Source: Nostocoides sp. F2B08
GTDB taxonomy: Bacteria; Actinomycetota; Actinomycetes; Actinomycetales; Dermatophilaceae
Reading direction: 5' to 3'
NCBI RefSeq assembly: GCF_009184895.1
Contig: NZ_WESE01000009.1
Span: 182,678-246,677 of the forward strand
Length of the DNA: 64,000 nucleotides
Shown here: in pieces, positions 63,865-64,000 of the stretch
Layout: each line of letters opens with the position of its first letter
How positions within the stretch are numbered: position 1 is the first letter of the stretch
Made by a program: the position numbers and the translations under genes
Notes under the pieces: generated by a model
Database searches by the model: none
Seen by the model: only the letters and a program-made list of their open reading frames with translations
What the model was told of the DNA's origin: nothing

Positions 63865-64000
63865 GCGGACATGCCAGTCTCCTTGTAGGCGGACAGGTGG
63901 TGTCCCTTTCTGCGGACAGTTGATCTCCCTGTCGATGGACAGCTGTTTGTTCGTGTCGTTGCCGATGTGGGTGTCCCTCCGGCGGTAACGCTCGTGGTCT
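63865..64000. other. Probable end of a mobile element (IS21-like terminal repeats), cut by the window edge
   Basis: The word GCGGACA recurs at 63865, 63889 and 63912, with a fourth variant GATGGACAG near 63934, giving a spacing of about 23 bases with partly conserved TCTCC/TCCCT tails. Multiple short terminal repeats of this kind are a feature of IS21-family ends. No transposase reading frame is visible before the window stops, so the assignment is tentative. Confidence 0.35.

Noticed and set aside
63537..63872. Protein-coding gene made of 21-residue repeats
   Set aside because: It is the translation of an intergenic DNA repeat whose sister array has a period that breaks the frame; no ribosome-binding site supports it.

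Overview
The window is high-GC DNA from a Gram-positive actinobacterium. Coding thirds are dominated by G/C, GTG starts and 4-base ATGA/GTGA overlaps are common, and several families are actinobacterial specialities (LpdA-type quinone reductase, Rv2466c-like DsbA protein, class III cyclase/ATPase/TPR regulator, SpoIIM/RDD/DUF58/MoxR cluster). Gene content and order recall the Mycobacterium tuberculosis lpdA - amidohydrolase - punA - pmmB - add - deoA - cdd neighbourhood. My guess is a Micrococcales member close to Intrasporangiaceae (for example Janibacter-like); this is inference from family content, not a database result.

Layout. 1-4 kb: start of a pyruvate:ferredoxin oxidoreductase operon (minus) divergent from a Na+/H+ antiporter with a zinc finger. 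4-9 kb: a large cyclase/ATPase/TPR regulator, a lipoprotein and a secreted protein. 9-12.3 kb: an acyl-CoA dehydrogenase plus carboxyltransferase operon, divergent from a MerR regulator with a palindrome between them. 12.3-15 kb: a MoxR ATPase and a VWA partner. 15-17 kb: DUF2157/GDYXXLXY membrane proteins. 17-20.5 kb: an S10 peptidase and SppA. 20.6-22.3 kb: an MFS transporter broken by one TAG codon. 22.5-24.3 kb: a biotin carboxylase/carrier subunit.

24.3-31.7 kb is an accessory island. It holds an IS256-family element inserted in a TupA-like ATP-grasp gene, a DUF4260 protein, an FHA protein paired with a small protein that shares a short N/G/Q-rich motif, a hydrolase remnant, a DsbA-like protein, a helical protein and a duplicated-domain lipoprotein. 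The FHA pair is the best candidate here for an undescribed system.

31.7-44.3 kb returns to core genes: metallopeptidase, LpdA, an ABC exporter, then purine nucleoside phosphorylase and phosphopentomutase-type enzyme, run on into a DUF4129/DUF4350/MoxR/DUF58 operon. SpoIIM, RDD and an eRF1-like protein follow. 47.7-62.4 kb is a nucleoside uptake and salvage region: deoC and two aldehyde dehydrogenases on plus; BMP lipoprotein, ABC ATPase, two permeases, cdd, deoA, PPK2, cupin, add, uridine-kinase-like NTPase and uracil-DNA glycosylase on minus. Nucleosides imported by the ABC system would be deaminated (Cdd, Add), phosphorolysed (DeoA, PNP), isomerised (phosphomutase) and cleaved by DeoC, with the aldehyde oxidised by the aldehyde dehydrogenase. 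An M20 amidohydrolase ends the gene-rich part.

Two intergenic arrays (51.07-51.29 kb and 63.67-63.86 kb) belong to one tandem-repeat family in opposite orientations. The last 130 bases look like the end of another mobile element.
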